A stretch of 64,000 bases of DNA from Emiliania huxleyi CCMP1516 (Eukaryota; Haptophyta; Isochrysidales; Noelaerhabdaceae): contig NW_005195301.1 in the NCBI RefSeq assembly GCF_000372725.1, forward strand, positions 815,381 through 879,380, read 5' to 3'. The position numbers and the translations under genes were made by a program. The notes beneath the pieces were generated by a model. That model searched no databases and was not told the origin of the DNA. It worked only from the letters and a program-made list of their open reading frames with translations. Every line of letters begins with the position of its first letter. Positions within the stretch are counted from its first letter, which is position 1. Below are positions 41,858 through 50,794 of this stretch, piece after piece.

Positions 41858-42757
41858 GGGCAGCGGCGAGAGAACAGTGCTTCTGCAGCGACGCACGCTG
41901 AGAGCTCGAGAAAAAGAATTTGCGTGAAAAGAAGAGAACACAGACACTATGACGACTACCACACCACGCACTACCACACCTCCCTGTGACATCATTATGT
42001 GCATAATACTATCTCTCCATCTCCTATCTCTCCATCTCCTCTCCATCCATCCGCTTTAAAAGATGAGCCGACCAAAACAACAAGACGAGCAGCCTGCAAG
42101 CACTGGGAGCCATTTGCGCCCCTGGCTGGCTCACAGATAGGCAGAAGTGTGCTGTCTTGAGCAGCGGGGGTACGCTCGAGGGTGGCGCAGAGCCACACAA
42201 AGTGAGGTCCTCACGAAGGGGATCGAGAGGTCCTCATGCTCTATCGACCACCTCGCTGAGACTCACCCAGGTCAGCCCCGCACCTCTGATGCGTCAGCCA
42301 TTCCGCTATACAAAGTAGACGTCTCGATGTTTGTGCGCTCGAATGAAGGCAGCACAGTCCAGACAGAGCGCGATGCGTGCCAGCGCGAGAACACGTCAAT
42401 AGACTCCGAGGTCCGGCAGAGGTCCTCAAAAGGAGAGGTCCTCACAGCAGAGACCGGAGTGGTTGCATATTCTCGCTCCCTCTTGATCTCTCTGACAATG
42501 TATCTCGCACATGCCCGCTGTCGATCAATCGGCTTCGAGCGAGCTCTCAGTACGAGATCAACCCAGCCTCTCGCGAGATCGATGTTGGGTGAGGCGTGGC
42601 TTGCGCGCCGCGCGGTGATGACGCCGCACGCTGAAATGTCCTTGGTGACCCACCGCGGTGGCAGCGAGCCGGAGCAAGCCACCATATGACAGTCGGCGAC
42701 GGCGTCTAGTGACACTTTTTTTTTGCCTGCGGCCCCGTCTTCGCCGTCGCGAACCCT

Positions 42758-42941
42758 GGGTTCGGACTTTTTGCGGGGTATGGTATGGTAGGCTCACGCA
42801 ACCCACCTCGAGACCATACCCCCCGCCTCTTGGAACACCTGCTTGGGGTATGGTAGGGCTAGCCTTGGGCGGTCAGGACCATACCCCCCCACCCTTGGGC
42901 CGTGAGAACACCATACCATACCCCGGAAAAAGTTGGAACCC
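42758..42941. mobile_element. MITE-like element with 31-bp TIRs (family G)
   Basis: Left arm 42758-42788 (GGGTTCGGACTTTTTGCGGG + GTATGGTATGG) and right arm 42911-42941 are reverse complements with about 4 mismatches in 31 bp. Interior has CCTGCTTGGGGTATGGTAGG and GGACCATACC blocks shared with 41560-41690. 184 bp, no coding capacity; sits 90 bp upstream of the MDR gene. Confidence 0.75.
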
Positions 42942-43030
42942 TGCGCCTTGCAGGTGGGGCACAGGCCGTGCGAACTACCACCTGCAGCGCGAGGGAAGAT
43001 CCTCACTGCCACCGCATCCACCACTCAGCA

Positions 43031-44889
43031 ATGCAGTTCGACGCCGTCTGGGCTTCCCTCGCGTTTGGCGCCCTCGGCTGCCTCCTGCTGCTCGCTTGCC
43101 GCCGTCGTGGCGGCAAGGATCTTCCAAAGGCGATGCGCCGGCTGGTGGTCGTGGAGCCCAACGCGGACCTCGCCCTCGCCAGAGTGGTGGTCGAGGAGGA
43201 GGCGCCGCTTCCGGTGCTGAAGCGTGGCCAGGTGCTCATCAAGGTGTGCGCTGCCTCGATCAACCCGTCCGACTACGGCGCCTGGCGCGCAAGGAGCGCC
43301 AAGGGCGAGTACCCGCTGCCGACCGGGCAGGAGTGCAGCGGCGTGGTGGTCGCAACCGGAGGCGGCGTCTCGACGCTCGGGCTCCTGGGCCGGCGCGTCG
43401 CCGCCTTCCCCGGCAGCGGCACCTACGCCGACTACGTTGCCTGCAGCGCTTGGCGGCGAGAGGCGCTAGAATCACGTCCTCTTTGTATTCCGACGAGCAC
43501 CCGAGAGGATGCGTGCTGCGCTGCAATCAGCCGTAGTCATTGCACTCGCAGCCCATGTAGTTCACGCGGTAATCGGAGCGCAGCACTGATCTTCACACTG
43601 ACGAAGTCTTCACGCTGAAGGCTTCACACACTGAAGCCTTCACGCAAAGACACAACCCCGTGCCTTCACACTGAAGTCTTCACGCTAAGCCTTACACTGT
43701 AGGCTCGTCTGCCTGCCCGGCTCGGTGGCGCTCGCCGACGCGTGCGAGTTCTTCATCAACCCGCTGACGGTTGTGGCGATGCTGCTGACCGCCAGGGCGA
43801 AGCGCGCAAAGGCGATCATACACACCGGCGCCTCCTCCGCCCTCGGCCAGATGCTCTGCAAGGCGGCGCCCGGCTTTGGCGTCGAGGTGCGACATCTCCG
43901 AGATATGCATGTGCATGTGCATGGTCATGGTCATGTTCATGTTCATGTTCATGTTCATGTTCATGTTCATGTTCATGCTTCTCTGCGCAGCACTCTCCTA
44001 TACTACTGCAATCCCATAGGCCGTGCTGTAACTGGACTCTGCTATGATCGCAATCCCATAGGTCGTGCACGTGACCCATCGGCAGCAGCACGTCGAGATG
44101 CTGCACAGGCTCGGCGCGACGGCGCGTGGCCCGCAGCGCTTGCTGTTTTTCTGCACTCCGGCTTCCTTGTACCTTTAGGCTCGGCGCTACGCACGTGCTC
44201 AACTCGAGTAGCGACTCGTACGGCGCTCAGCTCGACGAGAAGATCCGGGCGCTGCGCGTCAAGCTCGCCTTTGACTGCGTGGCGGGCGACTCGGCTGGCG
44301 CGCTCGTGGCCAAGCTGCCGCCTCGCTCGACCGTCTACGCGTACGGGCGGCTCTCGTGCTCGCACCAAAGGCGCCGCCAGTTTCTTCTTTCGAGGGGCGC
44401 AGTTTCTCGTTTCCTAGGCGGCTCTCCACGCGTGCGTGTGGGCCATTTACCTCTCTTCCCCTCCATGGGCAGTTTCGGCTCTAGGCGGCTCTCCTCGTCG
44501 TACCTGAGCGCGATCCCCGTCATCGACCTCATCTACCGCGGCAAGAAGGTCGAGGGCTTCATGGTCACCCGCGCCTTCGCCAAGTTTGGGCCTTTAGAAC
44601 TCTGAAAGTACAAGCCTCTCTCACAGCACACTGGCACGACCAAAGGGCGCGGACTGGCGCGGACTGGCACACACACCGGCACACCGGGCCTCTAGAAGCG
44701 GAGCACGTATTCTTGTATCCCAACCAGCGCCCGAGAGGACACGTACTCAGCCGTATTCGGCCGTGTTCGGCTGTACTCACCGTACTCGCCTCCCTCGTAT
44801 TCACGCGGTGCTCTGAAGACGCTGCAGAATACCCGTACTCCCGCCCCGAGGTTGGCGTACTCACCACGTAGGCTCGCACACACACACAC

Positions 44890-44986
<97 letters not shown>

Positions 44987-45320
44987 GCTCACCCACGCGC
45001 ACCGGGCCTTGCACTTTTATTGCCGTGGGGCTCCCGTCGTCTAGACGTGGAGACGCGCGGGTCGCCCCCCCCTTCCCCCGCCTCCTCGTGTGTGTGGAGA
45101 AGTTTACCTTACCTCACCTTACCGTAGGCTCGGGCCGCTCGGCCTGCTCCGGATGCTGCTCGCGATGCAGACCATCAAACGGGAGCTGCAAACGACGTTC
45201 GCCACCGAGTTTGCCGACGTGCGGCTCGAGGAGGTGTACGAGCGCGTGGTCGCCATCGACCCCGAGAGGCCGGGCGCCAAATCGGCGACGAACCAGAAGC
45301 TGCGCGTCGTCTTCGACTAG
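43031..45320 (+). CDS. Membrane-anchored MDR-family quinone oxidoreductase-like protein
   Basis: Six exons, in phase (373 residues): 43031-43455, 43703-43886, 44062-44108, 44179-44346, 44485-44589, 45128-45320. An N-terminal span (AVWASLAFGALGCLLLLACR) anchors it. The catalytic GroES-like fold has GQVLIKVCAASINPSDYGAW and PTGQECSGVVVATGG. The NADPH-binding part has AIIHTGASSALGQMLCKAA and a strand VVHVTHRQQ, then LGATHVLNSSS and KLAFDCVAGDSAGALVAKL, as in NADPH:quinone or enoyl reductases without zinc ligands. Introns: 43456-43702 (GC, family A), 43887-44061 (GT, (CATGTT)n), 44109-44178 (GC, duplicated GCTCGGCGC), 44347-44484 (GC, duplicated GCGGCTCTC, present three times), 44590-45127 (GC, families A and E). 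Substrate not determinable. Confidence 0.82.
44590..45127 (+). mobile_element. Stacked introners: family A followed by repeat E in one intron
   Basis: A family A body (44692-44873) ends CACCACGTAG and is followed by GCTCG. Then come (CA)n and repeat E, ending TTACCTCACCTTACCGTAG, and GCTCG repeats as the exon start. Two elements therefore sit in series, each ending in an AG that could serve as acceptor. Confidence 0.8.
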
Positions 45321-45345
45321 GGCCAGAGTTAGTTAGTTAGGTAAG

Positions 45346-45388
45346 CTAAGGTAGATTTCTCCACACACACAAAGTTGTGGGGCAAGGA

Positions 45389-45464
<76 letters not shown>

Positions 45465-45604
45465 GCTCACCCACGCGCACTGGGGGCCTTGCACTTTTAA
45501 TGCCGTGGGGCTCCACTGTCGTTAGACGTGGAGACGCGAGGGTCGCCCCCCCTTGCCCCACCACCTCGTGTGTGTGGAGAAGTTTACCTTACCTTACCTT
45601 ACAA
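45346..45604. repeat. Repeat E, inverted half plus full copy
   Basis: 45346-45388 is a reversed partial copy (GGTAGATTTCTCCACACACA). 45389-45463 is (CA)n and 45464-45604 the forward body ending TTACCTTACCTTACA. It begins right after the stop of the MDR gene. Confidence 0.75.
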
Positions 45605-45749
45605 TCGCACACTCTGGCCATCGAATGACTCCGAATGACTCACTGTGTCGTGTGCTAAGAGACAAAATCTCCGCAGACATCCAAAACGGGCCGTGCCGCG
45701 TTTGTGGTTGTCTTGATGGAGGCTCACTCGAAGAGCTCACTCGAAGAGC

Positions 45750-48700
45750 TCACTCGAAGGTCGCATCCAGCCACAGCCCGTAATCTCGGAGGAACTGGAT
45801 GTACGGGCCAGAGTCCTCGGACGCGTGCGCAAAGTCGGCCGTGTCCGTGTCCGCATCGTAGTGGGCGCATCGCGCGCCCGCCCCGTCGTGGTCAAACGGG
45901 AGGTGCACCGCCTCGTGAAAGAAGCCTGTCGGCGGCACGGGGAGGCCGCCGACCGCGAAGAGCCGGGTGCCGGGCTCCGCGGCCAGCTGGGTGAAGTGCT
46001 TGAGGAAGTGCTGCACCGTCACGGACGTTTCGAAGAGCGAGTGGTGCCCCCCCACCACCATGATGGCCATCAGTGTCGCGAGCATCTTCGGCGTGACATT
46101 CTCGGCGCCGAGCGTCCCCGCAAACTGCTTGAGGTACTGCGCCGTCGTTCCCGAGATGCCGCCGATGAAAGGCACGGCGCACGCGCGGAAGAGGGAGGTG
46201 AGCCCGACCCCGCTCCTGGTGAGGAACAGCTTGCCCTGCGCCACGGCCTCGGCGGAGAACCCTGCGTAAAAGTCTCTGAGCGCGCCGATGGTGCAGTCGA
46301 GCTTCTCGTCGGTGATGCCACCGCTGAAGGTGAAGGCGGACGGGTCGACCTCCCGCCACATGATCTCTGATGTGTCTGCGGAGTGACGGCCCTTATGGTC
46401 GACGTAGAGCTGCGTGAACTTTGTGAGCTCGTGCAACCAGGTCATGGCCTCGTCGCACTGCGGCGTTCCGGCGACGCAGTTGATGTGGTCCATCACCGCG
46501 TACCTGCGGCAGGCAGAGGCACGCGTGAGAGCGAGGGAGGGAACGCGTTAGAGCGAGGCAGAGTCACGCGTGAGAGCGAGGCAGAGGCACGCGTGAGAGC
46601 GAGGCAGAGACATGCGTGAGAGCGAGGGAGGGCACGCGCGCGGCCACGTGCACCTCTTCGCGTTGGTGGCCGTTTCGGTGGTGAAGGCGAGCTTGCACGC
46701 CGCCTCGTCCTGCGGGGCAACGTAGCGCCTCTCCGCCTCCTGCAGCGCCTCGTTCAGCTCTCCTTCCTCCATGGGCGTTTCCCCTTCCGCATAGGCCTCA
46801 CAAATCTTGTGCTCCCCGGCAATCGGAGCGTAGCGGGGAATCCCGGCCAGCCTGGCGGCCTCCGCCTCATACGAGGCCGAGCTGCACAATCTAGCGCTGC
46901 TATTGGGCAAGTGAGTCGGCGGCAGCAGCGCCTCGTTTATGGCCAGCAAGCCCTCGACCCCGGAGGCGCACGTCTTGACGAATGCGCCGTGCGCGAGCAA
47001 GTCCTCTTGCCGGGTGAAGTCCAGGTAGTTTGCACGCTGTCACGGGCGCAGCAGTGAGTGCTGGCCAGTGTCAAGGGGGCCAGACGCACTGAGGGGTGGC
47101 CCGTCTACCGTCTACCGGTAGACCGGGTAGACGGTAGACCGTTTGGTAGACGAGTCTACCGCAGTCTACCGGTAGACCGTAATGAACCTACGACCGCAGT
47201 CTACCGGTAGACCCGGGGGATGCCCCGCGCGCCTGACCCAGGCGCGAAAAACGAATCTGCGAGGCGTGGCCGCTCATGCGGCCCGATGGGGAGGAACGGG
47301 GCGGACTGCGGGAATCGGCCTCTTACACCGCCCTTCCTTGCAGCGAGCCCCCTCCAACCCACCCGCGCTAGGTCTCGGGTTTGACGCATGGGGTCACTCC
47401 CGCGAAACTCGGGAACTAGCCGGGGCAGTCGGAGAAGGGGCAACTCCGTGCACTGACGGTCGGCCGCCAGAAAACACGCCTGCGTGGATCGCGTCACACC
47501 AATCCTCGCTACCCAACGCGGCCAAAGGATATCCACCTCGAGAACCTCGAGACTTGGTAGACCGCGGTAGACTGGTCTACCCCTTTTTGTTATACCAAAA
47601 AGAGGGCTACACACGGCCCTCTACGCTGGGGCGCCGGCGCCCTACTGGGCGCCCCCCGCTCCCTTCCCGTTAGAGCCCCCCATCCCACTAGCATTCCCCC
47701 GCGGTCCCTCGCGGTCGCGCGACGCCGCACCAATGGCGCGCTGTGCCTCGTCCGCGAGCGCCGTCCAGAGCTGCACCGACAGTCGCTGTAGCGCAAACGG
47801 CATCCATTCGCGCGCCGACCACGACGTCTGGTCGTACTGCCACCACGTGAGCTTCCGGCCCGCCACCTTAGCCACCCGCATCAGCAGCTCCTCCACCCCC
47901 GCGCTCATTGCGCCGAACTCCTCGAAGAGCAGCGCCTCCACGCGGCACTTCCCCTCTGCGTCCGTATACTGGCCCTTGACAGCCTCGACCGTCCCGGTCC
48001 CCGTCCGCGGGTCCCACATCCCCACCCTCCCACCCCTGTCCCCGCCCTCCACGCCCAGAACCGTCTCGCGGGCGCGTGGCAGCGTGTTGCCGCAAGCGAC
48101 AAACGCCCCCATGCGCCCCACCCCCGAGGGGTCCGACGGCACACCGGCAAAGATCTTCGTGTCGCCGATGCAGGGCAGGTCCCCAATCACGCCCTGGTAA
48201 ATGTACAAGTCCGTCCTCGTAGTGCTGTGCTCGCAGTGAAACTCGTGCTCCACCGCGCCGCGCCCCAGCTTGCCCCGCAGCAACTCGACAAGGTCCAGGA
48301 GGACCTCCTTGTGCCGCGTCTGGTGGCCCGCCGCGCCGTCGTTCTGCGCCACGTCGCCAAGGGCGTCAAAGGGCAGACCGTGCTGGCTGTAGATGCCGTC
48401 CGCCATGACGTCCGTCATCATCGACAGGTGTAATCCGAAGCGGCGCTGCAGCGCGAAGCGCAGCACGTACGAGGGCAGACGGAAGTGCGCGCGGGTCGGG
48501 ATCGCGTTCAAAAACGCGCCCGCGCCGAACTGGCTCGCCGAGACAAACCGCACCTGCTCCCTCCTCCCTGCGCGGCCCGCCGCCGCATGCATCTCCCTCC
48601 AGGCCGAATGGTGAATCGTCGCGGAGTATCGGCGCTGAGCGTGTTGTAGAAGATTGGTTTGCTGCGCGAGCTCCATTCGGTAAGCGGAAGGTATGTATGC

Positions 48701-48929
48701 GCCGGGGGCAGCCCTCTCGGGTTGTAGATGCGGTAGGCCCGGCCAGTCTTGTCGAAGAAATAGTACGTCTTCTTGTCCTCTCGGTACTTGGCGTCGAGGG
48801 CGGCGTGCGCCGCCACCAGCCGCGCCTGGCGGCGTGCGACGTCGAGGTGGACCGGCAGCAAAACCACGCCCGCGCGTCGGATCGCGTCCACCACCTCGTC
48901 GCCGCGCAGCCCGCGGCCCACCGCCGCCT

Positions 48930-48963
<34 letters not shown>

Positions 48964-50450
48964 ATCTTTTGGCCTGCGCCAACACCGACATCCAGCGGCT
49001 GCGTGTCGGTGCGCGGGGCGGCGAGCGGCTCAGCGGCACATAAGGCACCCGCCGCGGGCTGTGTGCACTCCAGCAGCTCAGTGGAGCCAGAGCACTCCAG
49101 GCCGCCGACTGGCTGCCAGTTCGAAACCGCAGGGTCCCACGCGTGGCCGGCGGCGCCGGCGGCGCAGCCGCCAGCCGCCATGCCGCCAGCCACGCCGCCA
49201 GCCACGCCGCCAGCCACGCCGCCAGCCACGCCGCCAGCCACGCCGCGGCTCTCGGCTATCTCGCCATCGACGCCGCCACCATCCTCGCCTCCGCCACCGT
49301 CTTCGGCGGAGGTACCCACCGGCGCCGGGCTGTCGGACGACAGCAGCAGCGACGCCATAGAAAACGCGGGAACGCGCCCGCCGAGCTTTTGGCGTCAGCC
49401 GCCGAACGGTAGACCGCCGCCGCCGGACGGTAGACCGCCTCGGCCGTTTGAATATGCAGCCTCCAGTTCTCCACTCTGGCGCCACTTTGGCAGACGAGCG
49501 CCGGCAGATGCCCTCGCGGCCTGCCGGCGAACGTCCGTCCGGCGAGAACGCGCGATGAAAGTGCGGACTGCCGCGCGGGCGAAATCTGCCGGTGAGAGAG
49601 GCTGTTGAGCGCGGTCGCTGTGAGCTTCACCTCATGCCATTTCCGTGCGAGGCGCGCTCCGTGTCTTTTATGAGATCAAATGAACGTCTTTACACACTCA
49701 TCGGGCGGAACCGCTCACTGCAGAGCGCCGCCCTCTCGCGGCTCTCGAGAGCGAGTTTTCGCCAGACAGCCACACGTCCATTATGGCGCGCGTTCTCGCC
49801 GGACGGACGTTCGCCGGCAGGCCGCGAGGGCATCTGCCGGCGCTCGTCTGCCAAAGTGGCGCCAGAGTGGAGAACTGGAGGCTGCATATTCAAACGGCCG
49901 AGGCGGTCTACCGTCCAACGGCGGCGGTCTACCGTTCGGCGGCTGAAAAAGGGGTAGACCAGTCTACCGCGGTCTACCAAGTCTACCGGTAGACAATATA
50001 CCTACAAGGTAGACTGCGGTCGTAGGTTCATTACGGTCTACCGGTAGACTGCGGTAGACTCGTCTACCAAATGGTCTACCGTCTACCCCAGTCTACCCCA
50101 GTCTACCGGTAGACGGTAGACGGGCCACCCCTCAGCAGACGCATGCAAGACCTTGCAAGACGCACCTGGTCGAGCACGTGTGCGTCGCAGCCGATTTGCG
50201 CAACCATCATCTCTGCGTAGGCGCGCCCAATGCTTGCGTCAGCGCCATCGAGATTCACGACATATGCGCGTTGCAGCAAGTCTGCATTCTGTGCTTTGCT
50301 CCAGTCCCAGACCTCGCTGGGCGCATAGCCGTGCTCCACGGTCTCGTCACATACGAGCTTCACCGCGGCGCAGTGGCCGGGGTCGGATGTTGGCGTGCCT
50401 AACGGGGTCGGCGCGAATGCAAACGCGGGCAGCGAGAGGCTCCACGCCAT
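45750..50450 (-). CDS. Secreted protein of unknown family, interrupted by an intronic transposon
   Basis: Three exons, in phase (473 residues): 50450-50166, 47036-46654, 46503-45750. Start at 50450 gives a signal peptide (MAWSLSLPAFAFAPTPLG). No family recognised. Seen in it: LVCDETVEHGYAPSEVWDWS, RANYLDFTRQEDLLAHGAFV, HINCVAGTPQCDEAMTWLHE, GGISGTTAQYLKQFAGTLG and a C-terminal FFHEAVHLPFDHDGAGARC with His/Asp residues that could bind metal (inference). Intron 1 is 3,129 bp only because of the insertion at 47089-50135; without it and one TSD copy the intron would be about 74 bp with GT-AG ends, typical for this window. Intron 2 (46504-46653) is made of ~26-bp GAGCGAGGCAGAGGCACGCG repeats. One could doubt the join of exon 1, but phase, codon use and TSD geometry all support it. 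Confidence 0.65.
47213..47551 (+). repeat. Repeat C copy nested in the left TIR
   Basis: Ends GGATATCCACCTCGAGAACC + TCGAG, directly followed by the resumed TIR (ACTTGGTAGACC). The intact right TIR shows the sequence without this insert, so the insert is younger than the transposon. Confidence 0.75.
47642..49048 (-). CDS. Transposon ORF with restriction-like endonuclease (PD-(D/E)XK-type) pattern
   Basis: C-terminal ~300 residues are coherent: VRFVSASQFGAGAFLNAIPT, YVLRFALQRRFGLHL, then ALGDVAQ, HQTRHKEVLLDLVELL, TRTDLYIYQG and CIGDTKIFAG. The D...(D)-x-K arrangement after an RH helix resembles the restriction-like endonuclease tail of some non-LTR elements and stand-alone algal relatives. 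The zinc Cys residues usually preceding GD-x-A are absent. It ends FALQRLSVQLWTALADEAQR. Upstream of about 48610 a related frame (REDKKTYYFFDKTGRAYRIY) is offset, and the region around 48940 is a (CCG)n run, so the N-terminal half looks frame-disturbed. It may supply cleavage or binding for mobility, or be a passenger gene. Confidence 0.55.
49398..49945. repeat. ~160-bp inverted repeat (large hairpin) near the transposon's right end
   Basis: 49398-49560 and 49783-49945 are near-perfect reverse complements. Shared blocks: GAATATGCAGCCTCCAGTTC, CTGGCGCCACTTTGGCAGAC, GCGCCGGCAGATGCCCTCGC and GAACGTCCGTCCGGCGAGAA. The ~220-bp loop is unrelated sequence. The outer parts contain GGTAGACCGC motifs like those in the TIR. 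Confidence 0.85.
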
Positions 50451-50457
50451 TATGGCG

Positions 50458-50778
50458 TCAATAGCGCGGTGACCCGTGGCTTGCACAACAGACGCACGAT
50501 ACCCCGATTTTCAACGTACGTCTTACCGCGTCCTGCTCAACGACGAACGAACACAGACAGTCGTCCCCGGATTCCAAAAACTTCATTCGGCGATAGACTT
50601 GTAAGATCTCCGGCGACGGGGCCCTACCACTCAGCGCAGTCGGAGAAGCCGGTGAACCAATCTTCGGAGAGGATGGGGCAGTCATCACTGCCGCGCTCAC
50701 TGGGTTCGAGAGATTGTGAGAGAGATTGTGGGTGAGATAGTTCGCCGTTTGCGGTACACCGACACCGACACCCGCCAT
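50458..50778 (-). CDS. Hypothetical ORF or first exon
   Basis: 106-codon frame: Ser/Pro-rich N-terminus (VMTAPSSPKIGSPASPTAL), then LQVYRRMKFLESGDDCLCSF and VVEQDA, followed by a good donor (GTAAGACG). It lies just upstream of exon 1 of the secreted-protein gene and could be its leader exon, though that would bury the signal peptide. Not resolved. Confidence 0.25.
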   Translation of the reverse strand: MAGVGVGVPQTANYLTHNLSHNLSNPVSAAVMTAPSSPKIGSPASPTALSGRAPSPEILQVYRRMKFLESGDDCLCSFVVEQDAVRRTLKIGVSCVCCASHGSPRY

Positions 50779-50794
50779 GCCGCATGCGCCCCAA

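Larger units (their letters stand above)
47089..50135. mobile_element. 3,047-bp TIR transposon, 8-bp TSD (CAGACGCA), hAT-like ends
   Basis: Target duplication CAGACGCA at 47081-47088 and 50136-50143. Ends start CTGAGGGGTGGCCCGTC and remain inverted-repetitive for about 120 bp (to GAACCTACGACCGCAGTCTA). They contain repeated self-palindromes TCTACCGGTAGA. An inner inverted block (CTTGGTAGACCGCGGTAGAC, then TGGTCTACCCCTTTTT) lies at 47552-47588 on the left and 49945-49981 on the right. The left end is split by a nested 340-bp insert (47213-47551) carrying repeat C. The 8-bp TSD and the AGGGGTGGC-type terminus suggest the hAT superfamily, but no hAT transposase is seen; the only long ORF is the nuclease-like one at 47642. 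Confidence 0.9.
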
